Of a stretch of DNA of 64,000 nt, positions 33,284-40,834 are shown piece by piece. The stretch is from WHSW01 sp963821025. GTDB taxonomy: Bacteria; Actinomycetota; Thermoleophilia; Solirubrobacterales; 70-9. The stretch covers positions 1,364,001 to 1,428,000 of the forward strand of contig CAWGCG010000003.1 in assembly GCA_963821025.1 (NCBI GenBank). Reading direction: 5' to 3'. The notes below the pieces were generated by a model. The model was not told the DNA's origin. It did not search any database and saw nothing but the letters and a program-made list of their open reading frames with translations. The translations under genes were made by a program, and so were the position numbers. Within the stretch, counting starts at the first letter, position 1, and each line of letters opens with the position of its first letter.

Positions 33284-33750
33284 GCCGTGGGACCGATAAG
33301 GACGGCCTCGCCGGTCCGAGGTCGGTTTGAGTCGTCAGGCGCCCATCGAGCGCCCGCGCTTTCCCCGTCCTGTCTCGTGCTCCGCGGCGCGCGGCCGGCA
33401 TCGTGGACGGCGGGGCACAGCGAGGGGTCGGTGAGTGGCAGCACCTCATCGAGCTTCGTCAGCCGAAACATCTTGGCCGGGTGTCCCTTGCCGCGAGTTA
33501 TCTGCAAGCGATTTCCATTGCTCGCCGAGCGGCGACTGGCTTTAAGGATGGTTGCCAGCCCGACCGAGTCGATGAATGTCAGCGCCTCGAGGTCGACGAT
33601 GATCCGGTCCGCGTGGGCCCGCTCGGCCTCTTGCAGCGCAGATTCGAGGTCAGGGCACCCCGCGAGGTCTAGTTCGCCGGTGATCCGGATGACGTAGGCG
33701 TCGGGCTGACTTTCAGCTTCGATCGCAAGAAGCGGGTGCGCAGGGGACAT
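33274..33750 (-). CDS. STAS-domain anti-anti-sigma factor
   Basis: A 158-residue protein. Residues 8-105 form a SpoIIAA/RsbV-type STAS domain: VIRITGELDLAGCPDLESAL and IIVDLEALTFIDSVGLATIL, where the Ser in IDSVG is the usual phosphorylation site used by an RsbW-like kinase. The last 50 or so residues are polar, probably disordered, and extend into the overlap with the sigma gene. No cognate anti-sigma kinase is in the window, so it must be encoded elsewhere. GAGGAGGTCACC precedes the ATG. It controls availability of a SigB/F-type sigma factor (family knowledge). Confidence 0.88.
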   Translation of the reverse strand: MSPAHPLLAIEAESQPDAYVIRITGELDLAGCPDLESALQEAERAHADRIIVDLEALTFIDSVGLATILKASRRSASNGNRLQITRGKGHPAKMFRLTKLDEVLPLTDPSLCPAVHDAGRAPRSTRQDGESAGARWAPDDSNRPRTGEAVLIGPTAWR

Positions 33751-33806
33751 TCGGTGACCTCCTCGGGTCGCGTGGCGGCGGCTGCGAGAACCTCGACAGA
33801 ATAGCG

Positions 33807-33881
33807 CAATAGGGATTGCAGCAACAGTTATTGCTGTAATAGGGATTGCAGCAACAGTTCTTGCCGCAATGGGAGTTGCCG
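33807..33881 (+). repeat. Tandem 30-bp / 15-bp repeat in a divergent promoter region
   Basis: Two 30-bp units beginning AATAGGGATTGCAGCAACAG follow each other, then a 15-bp half-unit AATGGGAGTTGCCGC and a final partial unit. The units contain inverted TTGCAGCAA/TTGCTGTAA elements. They fill the space between the STAS-sigma operon (leftward) and the HTH gene (rightward), so they may carry operator or promoter elements for either. Confidence 0.75.
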
Positions 33882-33979
33882 CAATGGGGCATTACGAAAG
33901 CGGTATTTTTTGAATCCTGGCGGGAACGACAGACACGACCGACGACGAACTCCTCGAAGCTCTAACAGCGCTCGAGAAA

Positions 33980-34297
33980 GTGCTGGCCGATAACGCACGG
34001 CGCGCAAGCCTGATCAAGAAGCGGATCGCTCAGCTCCGGCGCTCCCGGGCGAGGGATGTGCCCTACGCCGAGCTCGTCGGGAGCGAGCAGGGGCCACTCA
34101 TCGTGCAGCTCCTCACCCAGGGCTCGGCGGCGCTTGACATTGCTGGAGCGAACGTCCGTCGAGCCGAGGCGGAGGCTCTCTACGCCGAGGGCCTGACGAT
34201 GGAGCAGATCGCAAGGAGCTTCGGTGTCACACGGCAACGCGTGTCGGCGCTCCTGAATAAGGGTAAGGGCCCCAAAGACCAACGGCCTGGCACGTAG
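33980..34297 (+). CDS. Small HTH protein (sigma region 4-like)
   Basis: 105 residues from GTG 33980. A helix-turn-helix lies at the C-terminus: YAEGLTMEQIARSFGVTRQR then VSALL (about 68-93). The N-terminal half is helical and polar. The same frame stays protein-like for about 20 codons upstream (TDTTDDELLEALTALEKVL) to a TGA at about 33909, so the real start may be a non-standard codon near 33916, or the 5' end may be altered. It is transcribed away from the sigma/STAS operon. A small transcription regulator is likely. Confidence 0.65.
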   Translation: MLADNARRASLIKKRIAQLRRSRARDVPYAELVGSEQGPLIVQLLTQGSAALDIAGANVRRAEAEALYAEGLTMEQIARSFGVTRQRVSALLNKGKGPKDQRPGT

Positions 34298-34416
34298 CCT
34301 CGGCGGTTGTCTCGCGGAGGCCGGCTGACTGTTCCAGCGTGACTTAGCCGCATGCATTCAGCTCCTCACGGCCGCGGTGGACCAGCAACCCACTCAAGCG
34401 GATGGGCAGCGTTTCG

Positions 34417-34548
34417 ATGCCGAAGCCCGACCTGGGCAACCTCGATCTCGACAAGATCAAGTCAGCAGCCGAGCGCGTTAGCGCATGTGGGCAACAGGCC
34501 TCCGACATAGCGAAGGCTGTCGAGAAGACTCAAAAGAAGAACCGCTAA
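34417..34548 (+). CDS. Possible 43-residue charged protein
   Basis: MPKPDLGNLDLDKIKSAAER, then VSACGQQASDIAKAVEKTQK and KNR. It is a short, amphipathic, Lys/Asp/Glu-rich helical peptide with one Cys. A second in-frame ATG lies at 34402. No clear ribosome site. Composition and helical periodicity argue for a real gene, but no family is known to me. Confidence 0.45.
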   Translation: MPKPDLGNLDLDKIKSAAERVSACGQQASDIAKAVEKTQKKNR

Positions 34549-35181
34549 CCACGCAGCACACCTGCTCTATGGTCGTCTCCTCGAGGGATGGTTCGACTCT
34601 ATCCGGACTTTGGGCCGAGACGTAGGAGCTACGCGTGTGACCGCGTCGTCTCGGTGACTCACTGAAGGCACGGGGATGGAGTGGCGGCTGTCGCTGTCCC
34701 ACAGTCAACACGCGGGCCAAGGTCTTCGCCTTGCGATGGCAAGATCGTGCGCGCCGGAACTCGGCTTTCGGACAAACCGCGGCGCGAGCCTCTGCCGAGA
34801 TCGCCTGGCGAAGTCGTAATCGGCGCGCCAGCGATACCCAGCAGCGGATTGGTAGGTAGTGGTCGCCGCTCAGTTTCTCGCCCCGGTCAGCGGCAGGATT
34901 CGCTCCTCGAGAGCTCGCCTTAACGGCGTAGAGCCGGCGCGTTGGCCGCTGGAGTCGGCCCGGATGAATACCGCCAACGCGCCACCGCAGGGAGTTGGCC
35001 CGCCGCGGACGGAACATCAGCCAGCTCGAAGAGCGCTCTCCGCGGCGAAGTCCGTCGGCGCGATCTGCGTCTTGCACTTAGAGAGCGGATGACCACGGAT
35101 CAGCAGTTCGCCCGTCATCACTCGTGAGCGGATCCCGCAGGCGCGATTGCGCTCCGTCATGGCGGGTAGCGAAACAGTCCC
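34549..35181. other. Long non-coding or eroded stretch
   Basis: No supportable gene in about 630 bases. Long frames exist on both strands, but their products are Arg/Ser/Pro-rich and lack hydrophobic periodicity, as expected of antisense or random frames in high-GC DNA. No promoter, tRNA or repeat was recognised. Confidence 0.5.
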
Positions 35182-35289
35182 TTGTTCTTGTTTTTCTCCA
35201 ACACTCTCGGCTGTCTGCCTTCGCTGCTGATCTCGGCAGTCGCGACGCTGGTGTTGTTGATCGTCTTCGGCGTGATCGACCCAAGTTGA
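35182..35289 (+). CDS. Possible 35-residue single-helix membrane peptide
   Basis: From TTG 35182: a short FLFFSNTLGCLPS opening, then SLLISAVATLVLLIVFGVID and PS before TGA. The second half is one clean transmembrane helix. Such FFSN-(x)-LGC openings occur in tiny membrane proteins of related actinobacteria as far as I recall. The start codon and ribosome site are weak. Confidence 0.35.
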   Translation: MFLFFSNTLGCLPSLLISAVATLVLLIVFGVIDPS

Positions 35290-35349
35290 CCACCACGAAG
35301 GCCGCTCTCCGGTGGCGGCGAGCCGAGTGATGCCCGATAGCTTCAGGGC

Positions 35350-35900
35350 TGGCATGCGCCGCTCGATTGCTGAGCCCGGGTCGGCTGACGAGGACTGACA
35401 GAAGAGCCTCGCTTCGGCGTGAGACCGAAGCCTGAACCTTGTTCTTCAGCGAGCCGCCGACGACGCGCTCGCGCCCGGCCATCAATGCGTCATACCGCTG
35501 GCGCGCAACCTGGGCGAGATCGTCTTTGTCTGAGGCGCCGACCTTGGCGTCGAGCATGTCCGCGCGCTCGAAGAACTCGGTTCGTCGGACGGGGCATCAG
35601 CGCCGTGATCACGATTTCGGTGTCGGCGAGCTCATTGCGGAGCGCCAGCGCGAACGATTGCACGAAGGACTTTGAGGCGTTGTAGACCGCCTTGGAGCTG
35701 CCGGGCATAGTCGAGGCGACCGATGAAGTGAACAGGACCTGGCCATGGTTGCGCTGGACCATCTCGGCCAGCGCCAGCTTTGCGAGATGCACGGTCGAAC
35801 GGACGTTTGAGGTCGGTCAGCATGAGCTGTTGTCGAGCTCGGTCTGGCGGGCAAAGTCGCCGCCGGCCCCGATCCCGGCGTTCAGGGCAAAGAGCGCCCG
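35350..35900 (-). pseudogene. Short-chain dehydrogenase pseudogene
   Basis: Reading leftward, fragments of an SDR appear in different frames: LNAGIGAGGDFARQTELDN (the NAG motif), then HLAKLALAEMVQRNHGQVLF, SSVASTMPGSSKAVYNASKS (the Ser and YxxxK catalytic block) and ITALMP, then, after a frame change, MLDAKVGASDKDDLAQVARQ and VVGGSLKNK. The N-terminal cofactor-binding third is missing. At least two frame breaks make it non-functional. Confidence 0.75.
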
Positions 35901-35923
35901 CCGGCGCCGCCCCCAGCGCTGTC

Positions 35924-36124
35924 GTGTGCGCGGTGCTCGCCGCCGTCTGCGAGCGGCTGGCCGGGCACCACGACGAACTCGTGGCCTGCAATCGACTGCT
36001 CGCGGAAGTCCGGGCGCTTGGCGCCCGGGATCTAGTGAATCGGGCCGCCCAGGAACAGCTGATCGCTGAACACTTCGCCACGCGGTTTAGCGTGGACGTC
36101 GACGGCGACATCCGACCCCGCTGA
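35924..36124 (+). CDS. Possible 66-residue helical protein or gene fragment
   Basis: From GTG 35924: VCAVLAAVCERLAGHHDELV, then ACNRLLAEVRALGARDLVNR and AAQEQLIAEHFATRF, ending SVDVDGDIRPR. The helical periodicity is convincing for a real coding sequence. The start is uncertain because it abuts the SDR pseudogene break, so this may be the 3' part of a disrupted gene. It contains a perfect inverted repeat CCGGGCGC-TTG-GCGCCCGG. No family recognised. Confidence 0.35.
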   Translation: MCAVLAAVCERLAGHHDELVACNRLLAEVRALGARDLVNRAAQEQLIAEHFATRFSVDVDGDIRPR

Positions 36125-36544
36125 TGGCCGGCGTCGCAGTCGACTTTCGCCCCCGGCTACCAAGCTCGGCTCGCCCAAGGCGGCGACCTATCACCTCATG
36201 TAGCGATAGCTACTCAGCTACTGTCCAAAGCTCCAGCTGACTAGGCAGGCAGACGCGGTGCCTGCGAGTGTCGTAGCGAGATCCGATAGGTGGCCCGATT
36301 CGTCTCTCGGCGCTACCCACGGATCGTCGACCGGGCACCGCTGTAACCATCCAAGAAGTACCGCGTTGCATGGAAAGCGCCTCTCTCTCTCCTCTCTCTC
36401 GCGCGACCTGGATGAGGTTCTCGACGAGTGGCACGTTCTGAGCCGCTTATGCAATTGCCGCCCTCCGCCGCGCCTCGCATGGATCGCTGGACCAAGCGAG
36501 CGCGGTGAGGTAGCGTCGTCCAAAGGTCCGAGAGGGAGTTCGAG
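36125..36544. other. Intergenic stretch with repeat remnants
   Basis: No gene in 420 bases. It contains a degenerate member of the hairpin family (CCGCGTTGCATGGAAAGCGC, 36361-36380) and a CT-rich low-complexity run (about 36381-36401). A stretch around 36297 resembles 25347. The 3' end holds the leader of the LysM gene with GAGGGAG before its ATG. Confidence 0.5.
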
Positions 36545-37039
36545 ATGAGCATCAGGATGGATCAGCCGAAGCGGTTTGACCTCGTTGGTAACCGGGTGAT
36601 GATCGCCGGGATTGGTACCGGGTTCGAGGCCACGATCAACTACCGCGTTCACGAAGGCCACGACGAGGTCACGGGCTCGATCAACGTCGGCGGCGGCACG
36701 GGCGAGCACGGGCAGTTCCAGGTCAAGCCCAACGTCGGCAACGCGGCGTTTCAGCTCGACCGCCTCTTCGTCGAGGTATTCGAGATCAGCGCCCAAGACG
36801 GGAGCGAGCTCCACAAGGTCTCGAAGCCGGTTCTGCTCGGCTCACGGATGGTCGACGGCGACTACATCGGCTACCGCGAGCATGTCGTCCAGGCGGGCGA
36901 CACCCTGTCGGCGATCGCGCAGGAGCATTACGGGACGCCCGACGTCGACCCCTTGGTGCGCGCGAACGCGCACCAGATCGACGACCCGGACCTGATCTTC
37001 CCCGGCCAGATCATCCGGGTGCCGATCGGCACCGGTTAG
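36545..37039 (+). CDS. Gmad2-like plus LysM domain protein
   Basis: A 164-residue protein with two modules: an N-terminal immunoglobulin-like Gmad2-type domain (about 10-105; GNRVMIAGIGTGFEATINYR and GGGTGEHGQFQ) and a C-terminal LysM (about 113-162; HVVQAGDTLSAIAQEHYG and PGQIIRVPIG). Gmad2 occurs in spore-germination and envelope proteins; LysM binds peptidoglycan. There is no signal peptide at the start (MSIRMDQPKRFDL), so export, if any, is unusual, or the protein acts on wall precursors or inside the cell. It converges on a SigB/F-type sigma gene. Monocistronic. Confidence 0.75.
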   Translation: MSIRMDQPKRFDLVGNRVMIAGIGTGFEATINYRVHEGHDEVTGSINVGGGTGEHGQFQVKPNVGNAAFQLDRLFVEVFEISAQDGSELHKVSKPVLLGSRMVDGDYIGYREHVVQAGDTLSAIAQEHYGTPDVDPLVRANAHQIDDPDLIFPGQIIRVPIGTG

Positions 37040-37112
37040 GCAGGCCCGTAGCGCAGATCTTGCGCTTTAGCCGCCCGGAGAGGTTGCGCTTCGCCGGCTT
37101 GACCCGGCGGAT

Positions 37113-37916
37113 CTATGCGGCCTTGCGCGATGTGCCTGCGGGAAGCTCGGTCGCCGAGTCGCCGCGGACCGCACAGAGGAGCTTCCAGAGCGCCGCCCGG
37201 CTCTCGCGAGAGATCTGCATCTGCGAGCAGCCGAGCTGCTTGCCGATCTCTCTCTGCGTCAGTTCTTCGTTGAATCGCAACCGCAAGATCTGCAACTCCC
37301 TGTCGGTGAGCCCGCTCGCCGACCCCGCATACTCGGCCTCCACGCGGTCGAATCCCGGGTCGCCTGCGCCCAGCCTCTCAATCAACGCGCGGGGCTCGCC
37401 GTTCTGACTCGGCTGCGGACCGTCAAGCGACCCGGTGCGGCGAGCGGTCCCCGCCTCAAGTCCCTCCAGGACCTCTCCGACGGGCAGGTCCAAATAGTCC
37501 GCGAGCTCCGCGACAGTGGGGAAGCGGCCCGACGACTCGGTCAGAGTTTCGGTGGCCCTTTCGATCTTCATCGCAAGCTCCTGTAGTCCGCGGGGGAGCC
37601 TGAGATTCCAAACGTGATCGCGAAAGTGCCGACGGAGTTCGCCCAGGATCGTGGGCACCGCGTATGGACCGAACCGCTTGCCCAGCGAGGGATCAAACCC
37701 ATCAATCGCTTTGACGAGCCCGAGGGCCGCGACCTGCAGCAGATCTTCGAGCGGCTCGGCACCCCTTTCGTAGCGAAGCGCCAGGCTGCGGGCCAAGGGG
37801 ATGAACCGGCCGACCAGCTCGCCTCTCAACTCTGGGGAGCGGGTTTCCGCGTACCTGCGAAACAACTCATCTTCGTGTCTATCCTGCGAAGTGACCGTAT
37901 CCGGGCTGCTCGTCAT
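37113..37916 (-). CDS. Second SigB/SigF-family RNA polymerase sigma factor
   Basis: A 267-residue group-3 sigma factor, close paralogue of the one at 32474-33283: LLQVAALGLVKAIDGFDPSL, PYAVPTILGELRRHFRDHVW and region-4 HTH EELTQREIGKQLGCSQMQIS. The start ATG at 37916 is preferred; the longer open frame adds an unconserved 36 residues. No STAS or anti-sigma gene adjoins it. A small HTH gene lies 46 bases upstream on the same strand and may be co-regulated. Two such paralogues 4 kb apart suggest a local duplication. Confidence 0.92.
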   Translation of the reverse strand: MTSSPDTVTSQDRHEDELFRRYAETRSPELRGELVGRFIPLARSLALRYERGAEPLEDLLQVAALGLVKAIDGFDPSLGKRFGPYAVPTILGELRRHFRDHVWNLRLPRGLQELAMKIERATETLTESSGRFPTVAELADYLDLPVGEVLEGLEAGTARRTGSLDGPQPSQNGEPRALIERLGAGDPGFDRVEAEYAGSASGLTDRELQILRLRFNEELTQREIGKQLGCSQMQISRESRAALWKLLCAVRGDSATELPAGTSRKAA

Positions 37917-37962
37917 GGCGTGAACCTTTCGGGTAGGCGGACTTCGGATTCGCGGTGTTGCT

Positions 37963-38202
37963 CTAGCGGTCGTCCTCTCGTTGCTTGAGGATCTGCTCGA
38001 CCCTGCCGTAGCTGACACCGACATCGTCGGCGATCGCCCGGCGGGTCATCCCGGCGTCGTCCGCCTCACGAATTGCCTCTTCGCGGGCTTGTTGGGTCTC
38101 ATCCAAGGAGGCCTGCGCTCGACGAATCCGCCCTCCTACCTTGCGAAGCGCACGCTTCGCTTCGGTGACCCTCTTCGACTCGGGTGGGCTGAGCTTGCTC
38201 AT
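37963..38202 (-). CDS. Small coiled-coil/HTH DNA-binding protein
   Basis: A 79-residue protein: an N-terminal charged helix with RRAQASLDETQQAREEAIRE (coiled-coil-like) and a C-terminal helix-turn-helix MTRRAIADDVGVSYGRVEQI. It has a -35 with a palindrome just upstream, giving an almost leaderless message, so autoregulation is plausible. It lies upstream of the second sigma factor gene. Confidence 0.7.
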   Translation of the reverse strand: MSKLSPPESKRVTEAKRALRKVGGRIRRAQASLDETQQAREEAIREADDAGMTRRAIADDVGVSYGRVEQILKQREDDR

Positions 38203-38214
38203 TGCGTGTGCAGC

Positions 38215-38245
38215 GTACTACACAACGGTCGTGGCTTGTCAAGCC
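38215..38245 (-). promoter_or_regulatory. Promoter with operator-like palindrome overlapping the -35
   Basis: Minus strand: TTGACA at 38242-38237, a 16-base spacer and TAGTAC at 38220-38215, ending 12 bases before the HTH gene start. GGCTTGACAAGCC (38245-38233) is a perfect palindrome centred on the -35, a typical repressor site. GTTGTATAG and GTTGTGTAG nearby form an additional direct repeat. Confidence 0.55.
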
Positions 38246-38445
38246 CCCTATACAACTTTCTTCCTGCGGTCGGCTGATTCTCAGACCCCCTGGGTTTCGT
38301 CCAAGGCGGACATCTCTGCTTCCCTGGATAGCGGAAGCCAGCCGCTCTTATGCCGAACCCCTCGTGTTGTCTCTGGCGGGAGGCCTGATCGTCGCGCTCG
38401 TGCGCGTTACAGGTTCGAGGGGATCCAAACTGGAGGGAGCCGGAC

Positions 38446-39279
38446 ATGACAAGGACCAAGATGCGGCGCACGACGTGGGCGCCGGTTCTACTGGTGCTCG
38501 GCGTTGCGGCACTGATGCCGTCGAGTGCAGCTGCGGCGACCGATCTTTCAATCGCCAAGACCGACAGCCCAGACCCGGTGAACGTCGGTGCTCAACTGAC
38601 CTACACGATCACCGTCTCCAACGCTGGGCCTGACACGGCCAACGGAGTACAGGTGCTCGACGACCTCGATAGCCAGGTCGACTTCGTCTCAGCCGCTGCT
38701 TCGCAGGGGAACTGCGATCAAAAAGGTAAGAAGGTCACCTGCGATTTCGGCGCGCTCGCAGTAGGCGAAACGGCCTCCGTGACGATCAACGTCACCCCGA
38801 AGAAGGAAGGCCAGATCTCCAACACAGCGACGGTGACGACCACCGACACCGACTCGAACTCCGCCAACGACAGCGCCACGGAGACGACCACGGTTGTGCC
38901 TCAGGCCTCCGGCGGATCATGTGGCGGTAAGGCTGCGACGATCGTCGGGACCGAAGGCACCGACACGATCGTCGGAACCGAAAAGCGCGACGTAATTGCC
39001 GCCCTCGGCGGCAACGACGTGGTCCAGGGCCTGCACGGTAAGGACATCATCTGTGGCGGCGCCGGTAAGGACCTGATCAAGGGCAAGGCCGACGACGATC
39101 TGCTCAAGGGCGGGTCCGGCGACGATGTGCTCCGCGGCGGCGGCGGCAACGACAGCCTGCGTGGCGGCGGCGGCTCCGATCAGCTCGTCGGGGGTGGGGG
39201 GAACGACTCCCTTCGCGGCGGCGGCGGAAACGACACATGTCGTGGTGGTGGCGGCTCCGATACCAAGCAGAGCTGCTGA
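38446..39279 (+). CDS. Secreted DUF11 plus RTX calcium-binding repeat protein
   Basis: A 277-residue exported protein. Signal peptide: basic MTRTKMRRTTW, a hydrophobic core APVLLVLGVAALMPSS and AAAAT cleavage area (about 30). A DUF11 beta-sandwich domain follows (about 33-145; LSIAKTDSPDPVNVGAQLTY), then about eight RTX-type nonapeptides (GGNDVVQGL, GGSGDDVLRG, GGGGNDSLRG and similar) forming a calcium-binding parallel beta-roll (about 165-270). It ends in a Cys pair region. No catalytic domain. GGAGGGAG precedes the ATG. Probably a surface or matrix protein; RTX export by type I secretion is not needed given the signal peptide. Confidence 0.82.
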   Translation: MTRTKMRRTTWAPVLLVLGVAALMPSSAAAATDLSIAKTDSPDPVNVGAQLTYTITVSNAGPDTANGVQVLDDLDSQVDFVSAAASQGNCDQKGKKVTCDFGALAVGETASVTINVTPKKEGQISNTATVTTTDTDSNSANDSATETTTVVPQASGGSCGGKAATIVGTEGTDTIVGTEKRDVIAALGGNDVVQGLHGKDIICGGAGKDLIKGKADDDLLKGGSGDDVLRGGGGNDSLRGGGGSDQLVGGGGNDSLRGGGGNDTCRGGGGSDTKQSC

Positions 39280-39292
39280 CGAACGCGCCCGT

Positions 39293-39349
39293 TACAACGA
39301 GCGCCCGGGACCGCGGCAGAGGGGTGCTGCGGCCTCGGCGCTCGTTGTA
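39293..39349. terminator. Long inverted repeat after the RTX gene
   Basis: TACAACGAGCGCC (39293-39305) pairs perfectly with GGCGCTCGTTGTA (39337-39349), with a nested CCGCGGCAG/CTGCGG inner stem. The position directly after the RTX gene stop fits a terminator or a structured 3' end. Confidence 0.5.
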
Positions 39350-39374
39350 TCGCATTGGACGAGAAGGGCAACGT

Positions 39375-39394
39375 TGCGGTTTGCATCGAAAGCG
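39375..39394 (+). repeat. Dispersed hairpin repeat, degenerate pair
   Basis: GCGGTTTGCATCGAAAGCGG resembles the GCATGG variant of the hairpin family, preceded at about 39352 by a decayed GGACGAGAAGGG member. It lies upstream of the beta-helix gene. Confidence 0.45.
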
Positions 39395-39482
39395 GCAGCC
39401 TTGCGCTCAACGGGCGCGCTGGGGTAGGTTCGCCTGAAGCGCGACGCCGCCGAGCGGGCTCCGGACAAGGGGGAGGACAAAG

Positions 39483-40652
39483 ATGTCAGCCAAACTTCGC
39501 TCCCACGCCGCCCCGGCAACGCTCGTCTTGCTCACGGTGGTACTGGCCTTGACGGTGGCCGGCCTCCTGACCTTGAGCGGGGCCGAGGCCGCAAACAAAC
39601 AGCCGAACTGCGGCGAGACGATCACCGCCGACACGACCCTCGACAGCGACCTCGTCGACTGCCCGAACAATGGGATCGTGATCGGCGCCGACGACATCAC
39701 CCTCAACCTGAACGGCCATACAGTTTCCGGGGACGGCGAGCCGTTCGAGGATTGTCCCCCGCGAGAGTTCTGTGACATCGGGCTGCTCAACATCGGACAC
39801 GACGGCGTCACCATGAAGAACGGCTCGGTGCGCGACTTCGACGTCGGCCCGTTCGTCGGCGACGCACGCGACAACCGAGTGCTTCACGTTTCGTCGAAGA
39901 AACATCGCTTCTTTGGCTTCGTGGTCAGCGAGTCGGCGCGGAGCCTTATCCGCGACAGCTCGGGAAGCCGCAACCCGGCTCCCGACGGCGACGGCCTCGG
40001 CATCTTCGCCTCGCATGACGTCCGCGTCGTGGACAACTCGTTCCAGCACAACGCCCAGCCCGGCATTCACGTCGCACTCGGCTCCACTGACAACTTGATC
40101 GAGGGGAACCTAATCTCGCGCTCCGGGCCCGGGATCCTGATGGAGAAGGCTGACCGCAATCGGGTGCGGCACAACCGATTCGCTCGAAACAATGCTGGCA
40201 TCATCGTCGCCCCCGGCAGCCGAAACGTGATCGCCCGCAACCACTTCTCCCGAGACGGAGACGGCATCGCGATCGAGAAGGGAAGGGGCAACCTGGTCAA
40301 ACGCAACGTAGTCGTTGGCGCTCACACGGACGGCATCTACCTCGGACTCGACGCGCCTCCGATCGGCGGCGTCGACAACATCGTTCGCCGAAATGAGGTC
40401 AGGGGGAGTGGCGACGATGGATTCGACGTCAGAAGGAAGGACAACCACAGCGTCCTCAAGCGCAACATCGCCAAGGGCGCGGGAGACGACGGCTTCGACG
40501 TCGAGAGCCGCTCTACGAGGCTCGCTAAGAACCGGGCGATGCGCAACGGCGATCTCGGCATCGCGGTTCGCCGCGGTGCGATCGACGGCGGCGGCAACCG
40601 GGCCAGCAGCAATGGAGATCCGCGACAGTGCGTGAACGTGAAATGCCACTAA
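39483..40652 (+). CDS. Secreted right-handed parallel beta-helix protein (NosD-like)
   Basis: A 389-residue exported protein. Signal peptide with hydrophobic core TLVLLTVVLALTVAGLLTLS (about 14-33). The rest is built of PbH1 coils: repeated N-x-(I/V)-x-x-N/G patterns such as LIEGNLISRSGPGILMEKA, RVRHNRFARNNAGIIVAPGS and NVIARNHFSRDGDGIAIEKG. These are the architecture of NosD/CASH and polysaccharide lyases. Four Cys near the N-terminus and one at the C-terminal VKCH may form disulfides. Function may be carbohydrate binding or degradation at the surface; no active site can be assigned. GGGGAGGAC lies upstream of the ATG. Confidence 0.8.
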   Translation: MSAKLRSHAAPATLVLLTVVLALTVAGLLTLSGAEAANKQPNCGETITADTTLDSDLVDCPNNGIVIGADDITLNLNGHTVSGDGEPFEDCPPREFCDIGLLNIGHDGVTMKNGSVRDFDVGPFVGDARDNRVLHVSSKKHRFFGFVVSESARSLIRDSSGSRNPAPDGDGLGIFASHDVRVVDNSFQHNAQPGIHVALGSTDNLIEGNLISRSGPGILMEKADRNRVRHNRFARNNAGIIVAPGSRNVIARNHFSRDGDGIAIEKGRGNLVKRNVVVGAHTDGIYLGLDAPPIGGVDNIVRRNEVRGSGDDGFDVRRKDNHSVLKRNIAKGAGDDGFDVESRSTRLAKNRAMRNGDLGIAVRRGAIDGGGNRASSNGDPRQCVNVKCH

Positions 40653-40671
40653 CCGGTTTTCCCGACGACGC

Positions 40672-40701
40672 CCCTCGAAGCCGCCGGACTCGAAAAGTAG
40701 C
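40672..40701 (+). pseudogene. SnoaL gene 3'-end remnant
   Basis: CCCCTCGAAGCCGCCGGACT and the following CGAAAAGTAG read PLEAAGLEK-stop, the family C-terminus, isolated from any upstream frame. It is followed by a degenerate hairpin repeat (about 40699-40733). Confidence 0.5.
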
Positions 40702-40814
40702 GCTTGGACGAAAGCAGCGCTCCGTTGAAATGGCCTACTCCCGCTTCTGGCGATCTGGGTTCGTCAGCGGTTCGACTCAGCTAACGCCCGCTGATCCGAC
40801 GTGCTGAAACCTGC

Positions 40815-40834
40815 CGCTTTGGACGAAAAGCGGT
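40815..40834 (+). repeat. Dispersed 20-bp hairpin repeat, copy b
   Basis: CCGCTTTGGACGAAAAGCGG, exact match (inverted) to 26264-26283. It lies at the left end of the duplicated segment carrying the IS110 remnant. Confidence 0.75.

Noticed and set aside
33800..33911. Hydrophobic repeat peptide encoded by the tandem repeat
   Set aside because: The frame has no usable start codon before the repeat and the amino-acid repeat follows trivially from the DNA repeat; kept as a repeat, not a gene.
34478..35077. 199-codon minus-strand frame
   Set aside because: Arg/Ser/Pro-rich product without hydrophobic core, overlapping a more protein-like short plus-strand gene; treated as non-coding.
25347..36340. 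About 35 bases of similarity between the regions near 25347 and 36297
   Set aside because: Interrupted and imperfect; too little to separate from chance or a minor repeat without a genome-wide search.
36218..36814. 198-codon minus-strand frame upstream of and within the LysM gene
   Set aside because: Its 3' half crosses a non-coding stretch and its 5' half is antisense to the LysM protein; no motif.
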